Assembly (NCBI GenBank): GCA_937898415.1
Contig: CALDLA010000033.1
Coordinates: forward strand, 1 to 42,326
DNA: 42,326 nucleotides
Direction of reading: 5' to 3'
Source of the DNA: an uncultured Prevotellaceae bacterium
Lineage (GTDB): Bacteria > Bacteroidota > Bacteroidia > Bacteroidales > Bacteroidaceae
A model generated the notes under the pieces. That model was not told where the DNA came from, did no database searches, and saw only the letters and a program-made list of their open reading frames with translations. This document shows, piece after piece, positions 40,563-42,326 of this stretch. How positions within the stretch are numbered: position 1 is the stretch's first letter; every line of letters begins with the position of its first letter. A program made the translations under genes and the position numbers.

Positions 40563-41269
40563 AAAACAGGAATAACCGAGACGGAGCTTTTTGGCCCAGC
40601 TATGTGGATATTATGACAACATTGTTTGCCATTATGCTCGTATTGTTCGCCATATCCTATGGTAGGTTCCGCGGTCGCGAGCGTAAATTGGAAGAAATTA
40701 ATGACAGCTTACGTGTGTTCAAAGACAAATACACAGAGATTAAGTCCATATATGCTGCTGTGGAGAATATCAATCCAGAATACTTTGAATTTAACTCTAC
40801 CTATGTAAAACACATATTTCGAATACAGGTAACCTACCAGTTAGGACAGTTTGACTTATTCAAGCTGGAAGAAGATAGTCCTAACGGCGACAAAAGGAAG
40901 GCAGATTCACTTCGTGCGCAAATCATAGAAGCTGGTGAAGAGATTCGTTCCACAATCATCCACCTTCAGCAGAACGACTCCATCAAGCAGGATATCAAGT
41001 ATTTGGTCGTCATTGAAGGGCAGGCATCAAAGGATGGGTATAACCTTGATGATTGGCACAACAATAATGTTCTAAGCTATCAGCGAGCCTTAGCCTTGCA
41101 TCATTTCTGGCGTGACAAGGCTGGAATTGATTTCTCTTCAATGGATAAGTGTGAACTTGTAATAAGCGGAAGTGGTGAAGGAGGTGTTCCACGCGATGAG
41201 AATCGTGAAGCTAACAACCAACGCTTTCTCATACATATAGTACCTGTCATTGGGAATATCCGCTTATGA
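40559..41269 (+). CDS. ZorB-like MotB/OmpA-type protein
   Basis: The 236-residue protein has a short cytoplasmic N-terminus and one membrane segment (about 13-34, 'PSYVDIMTTLFAIMLVLFAI') carrying D17, the position of the proton-binding Asp in MotB, ExbD and ZorB. A periplasmic linker follows. The C-terminal OmpA-like peptidoglycan-binding domain (about 140-236) has 'VIEGQASKDG', 'LSYQRALALHHFWRDKAGI' and 'GSGEG...ENREANNQRFLIHI', in the usual OmpA order. With the upstream gene it should form a proton-driven rotary stator fixed to the cell wall. It overlaps both neighbours by 4 bp. MotB of a flagellum is ruled out by context. Confidence 0.88.
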   Translation: MKNRNNRDGAFWPSYVDIMTTLFAIMLVLFAISYGRFRGRERKLEEINDSLRVFKDKYTEIKSIYAAVENINPEYFEFNSTYVKHIFRIQVTYQLGQFDLFKLEEDSPNGDKRKADSLRAQIIEAGEEIRSTIIHLQQNDSIKQDIKYLVVIEGQASKDGYNLDDWHNNNVLSYQRALALHHFWRDKAGIDFSSMDKCELVISGSGEGGVPRDENREANNQRFLIHIVPVIGNIRL

Positions 41270-42108
41270 GAAATATCATTATTTCTTTTGTTGTTCTCGT
41301 TTTGCTACTTCTGTTAGCAATGTGCTATGGATTTCAGCAGAAAAATCATCCTATTGCTTTTATCATTGATGGCGAGAGCAGTAATATAATAAAAGAACCT
41401 ATCAATACAATCCGCGAAAAGACTACCTCCAAAGAACTTGACAATGAATTAGGATTAACAGACTCTATAGGAGTTATCTTACATAGAAAGGCATATAAGG
41501 TTTCTTATAATACAGCAATGCGCTGCCCCAATTGGGTTGCTTGGCATCTAACAGCAGAACACATCGATGGGAACATTGCAAGAGATCATACATATTATGA
41601 GGATGAAGAGGTTCCACAACCGAGAGCAACTAATGAAGACTATCGTGGTAGCGGTTGGTCAAGAGGACACATGTGTCCCGCTGGAGATAATAAGTGGGAT
41701 GCAGAAGCTATGAGAGAATCGAACCTGTTTACTAACATTTGTCCACAAGATAGAAGTTTAAATAGTGGTCTATGGAATAAAATCGAGCAGGATTGTAGAA
41801 GATGGACCAAAAAACATGGAGATTTGTACATCGTATGCGGACCAATCTTTTTAAATAGTGAACATGGGACAATTGGCGAGAATAGGATTGTCGTACCCGA
41901 GGCATTCTTCAAAGTAATTCTTTGTCTGAAGGATAAGCCCAAAGCAATCGGCTTTATCGTGAGGAATAACGCAGGAAAGAAAAAACGAGATCAGTATATA
42001 AATACGGTGGATGAAGTGGAAAGAATTACTGGCATTGATTTCTTCCCTGCATTACAAGATGACATCGAGAATGAAGTTGAAGCATACGCAAATATTGATG
42101 ATTGGTAA
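41266..42108 (+). CDS. DNA/RNA non-specific endonuclease (NUC family) with N-terminal membrane anchor
   Basis: The 280-residue protein has a strong N-terminal hydrophobic segment (about 4-22, 'IIISFVVLVLLLLLAMCYGF') acting as a signal anchor or signal peptide. The NUC/EndA-type beta-beta-alpha metal nuclease domain is at about 85-275: 'SGWSRGHMCPAGDN' with general base H135 (SRGH instead of the usual DRGH), then 'FTNICPQDRSLNSGLWNKIE' with metal ligand N166 and E174. It would cut DNA and RNA without sequence preference in the envelope or periplasm. It overlaps the ZorB-like gene by 4 bp and is the last gene of the operon, the usual place of an effector. No immunity gene is seen in the window. 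Confidence 0.88.
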   Translation: MRNIIISFVVLVLLLLLAMCYGFQQKNHPIAFIIDGESSNIIKEPINTIREKTTSKELDNELGLTDSIGVILHRKAYKVSYNTAMRCPNWVAWHLTAEHIDGNIARDHTYYEDEEVPQPRATNEDYRGSGWSRGHMCPAGDNKWDAEAMRESNLFTNICPQDRSLNSGLWNKIEQDCRRWTKKHGDLYIVCGPIFLNSEHGTIGENRIVVPEAFFKVILCLKDKPKAIGFIVRNNAGKKKRDQYINTVDEVERITGIDFFPALQDDIENEVEAYANIDDW

Positions 42109-42326
42109 TCAGAAAATCACGGTTGAAGATTTTGTCAATATTTCAGATATGATTAGTAATCATCTAACTGCTATCGAATCGTCAATTTTGTCATGAATAA
42201 TGACTTTTTCTGATTTCACTGGTTACGAAAAAAGAAACATATTAGCAAATATTTCTGAAGTTTTTATTATCCCTAAATTCCGCAGTACTTTAGTTTAACT
42301 TTATTTATAAGTTCCTGAGCAACAAA
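42109..42326. other. AT-rich non-coding end of the window with two small inverted repeats
   Basis: No convincing gene is present. ATGATTAGTAATCAT (42149-42163) is a palindrome around a single G. GTCAT...ATGAC followed by T residues (near 42190-42208) could be a weak terminator for the seven-gene operon. An open frame of 32 codons (42200-42298) exists but has no support. Confidence 0.4.

Noticed and set aside
40559..41269. Flagellar MotB
   Set aside because: No flagellar genes are present, the partner has a long non-MotA tail, and the neighbours are NTPases and a nuclease.
42200..42298. 32-codon open frame at the right end
   Set aside because: It is very short, with no ribosome-binding or promoter signal and no recognised product. 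The AT-rich context makes chance frames likely.

Overview
The window looks like a chromosome segment of a Bacteroidales bacterium, most likely a Prevotella/Segatella-type species. The evidence is the recurrent promoter -7 element TAnnTTTG(C) with a TTTG about 20 nt upstream, Bacteroidetes-restricted families (BT_3928-type DoxX protein, DUF1599, DUF3987), a type 1B pyrK-pyrD pair, SlyD-type FKBP, and secreted pectin-active enzymes. No rRNA, tRNA, IS or CRISPR array was recognised.

Layout. (1) 1-1677: end of a mobile-element-like module, a DUF3987 protein cut by the window edge and an M15 peptidase. (2) 1722-11985, all minus strand: a housekeeping run (DUF1599, BT_3928-type protein, tpiA, SPOR protein, folE, unknown membrane protein), then plant-polysaccharide genes (PL1 pectate lyase, a shortened GH43, GH2) and a ZIP metal transporter. 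(3) 12030-15752: lipoprotein, CCA-adding enzyme and two unknown proteins. (4) 15986-21811: complete RND efflux operon (adaptor, pump, outer-membrane factor), followed by an lpxA homologue, pyrK-pyrD and a 1104-residue PL1 protein with fn3 and beta-strand repeats. (5) 27825-31183: aroC, SlyD-type FKBP, a small secreted LTxxQ protein behind a long leader, and an M48 metalloprotease lipoprotein. (6) 31230-32365: no intact gene. It holds palindromes at an exact 22-bp spacing, a 37-bp direct repeat, a nucleotidyltransferase remnant, a promoter and a highly foldable RNA leader. (7) 32366-42108: seven tightly packed plus-strand genes.

The last block is the main discovery candidate. Its genes encode a lipoprotein with a vWA/MIDAS-like domain, a small three-helix membrane protein, a tubulin/FtsZ-superfamily-like protein, a 1052-residue protein with an actin/Hsp70-type ATPase domain, a MotA/TolQ-like (ZorA-like) membrane protein with a long cytoplasmic tail, a MotB/OmpA-like (ZorB-like) protein, and a membrane-anchored DNA/RNA non-specific (NUC) endonuclease. 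Genes 3-4, 5-6 and 6-7 overlap by 4 bp. The block is visibly AT-richer than the core genes. It resembles Zorya anti-phage systems in its motor pair, and the tubulin-like/vWA/OmpA-family membrane-remodelling neighbourhood predicted by comparative genomics. It lacks ZorC/D/E-like genes and adds a tubulin-like and an actin-like NTPase. A defence or membrane-remodelling role is inference.

Smaller points of interest: 14-nt tandem duplications built from heptamers, lying against start codons and once inside the GH2 coding sequence; an apparent internal deletion in the GH43 gene; and near-leaderless promoters at 11985 and 12380.
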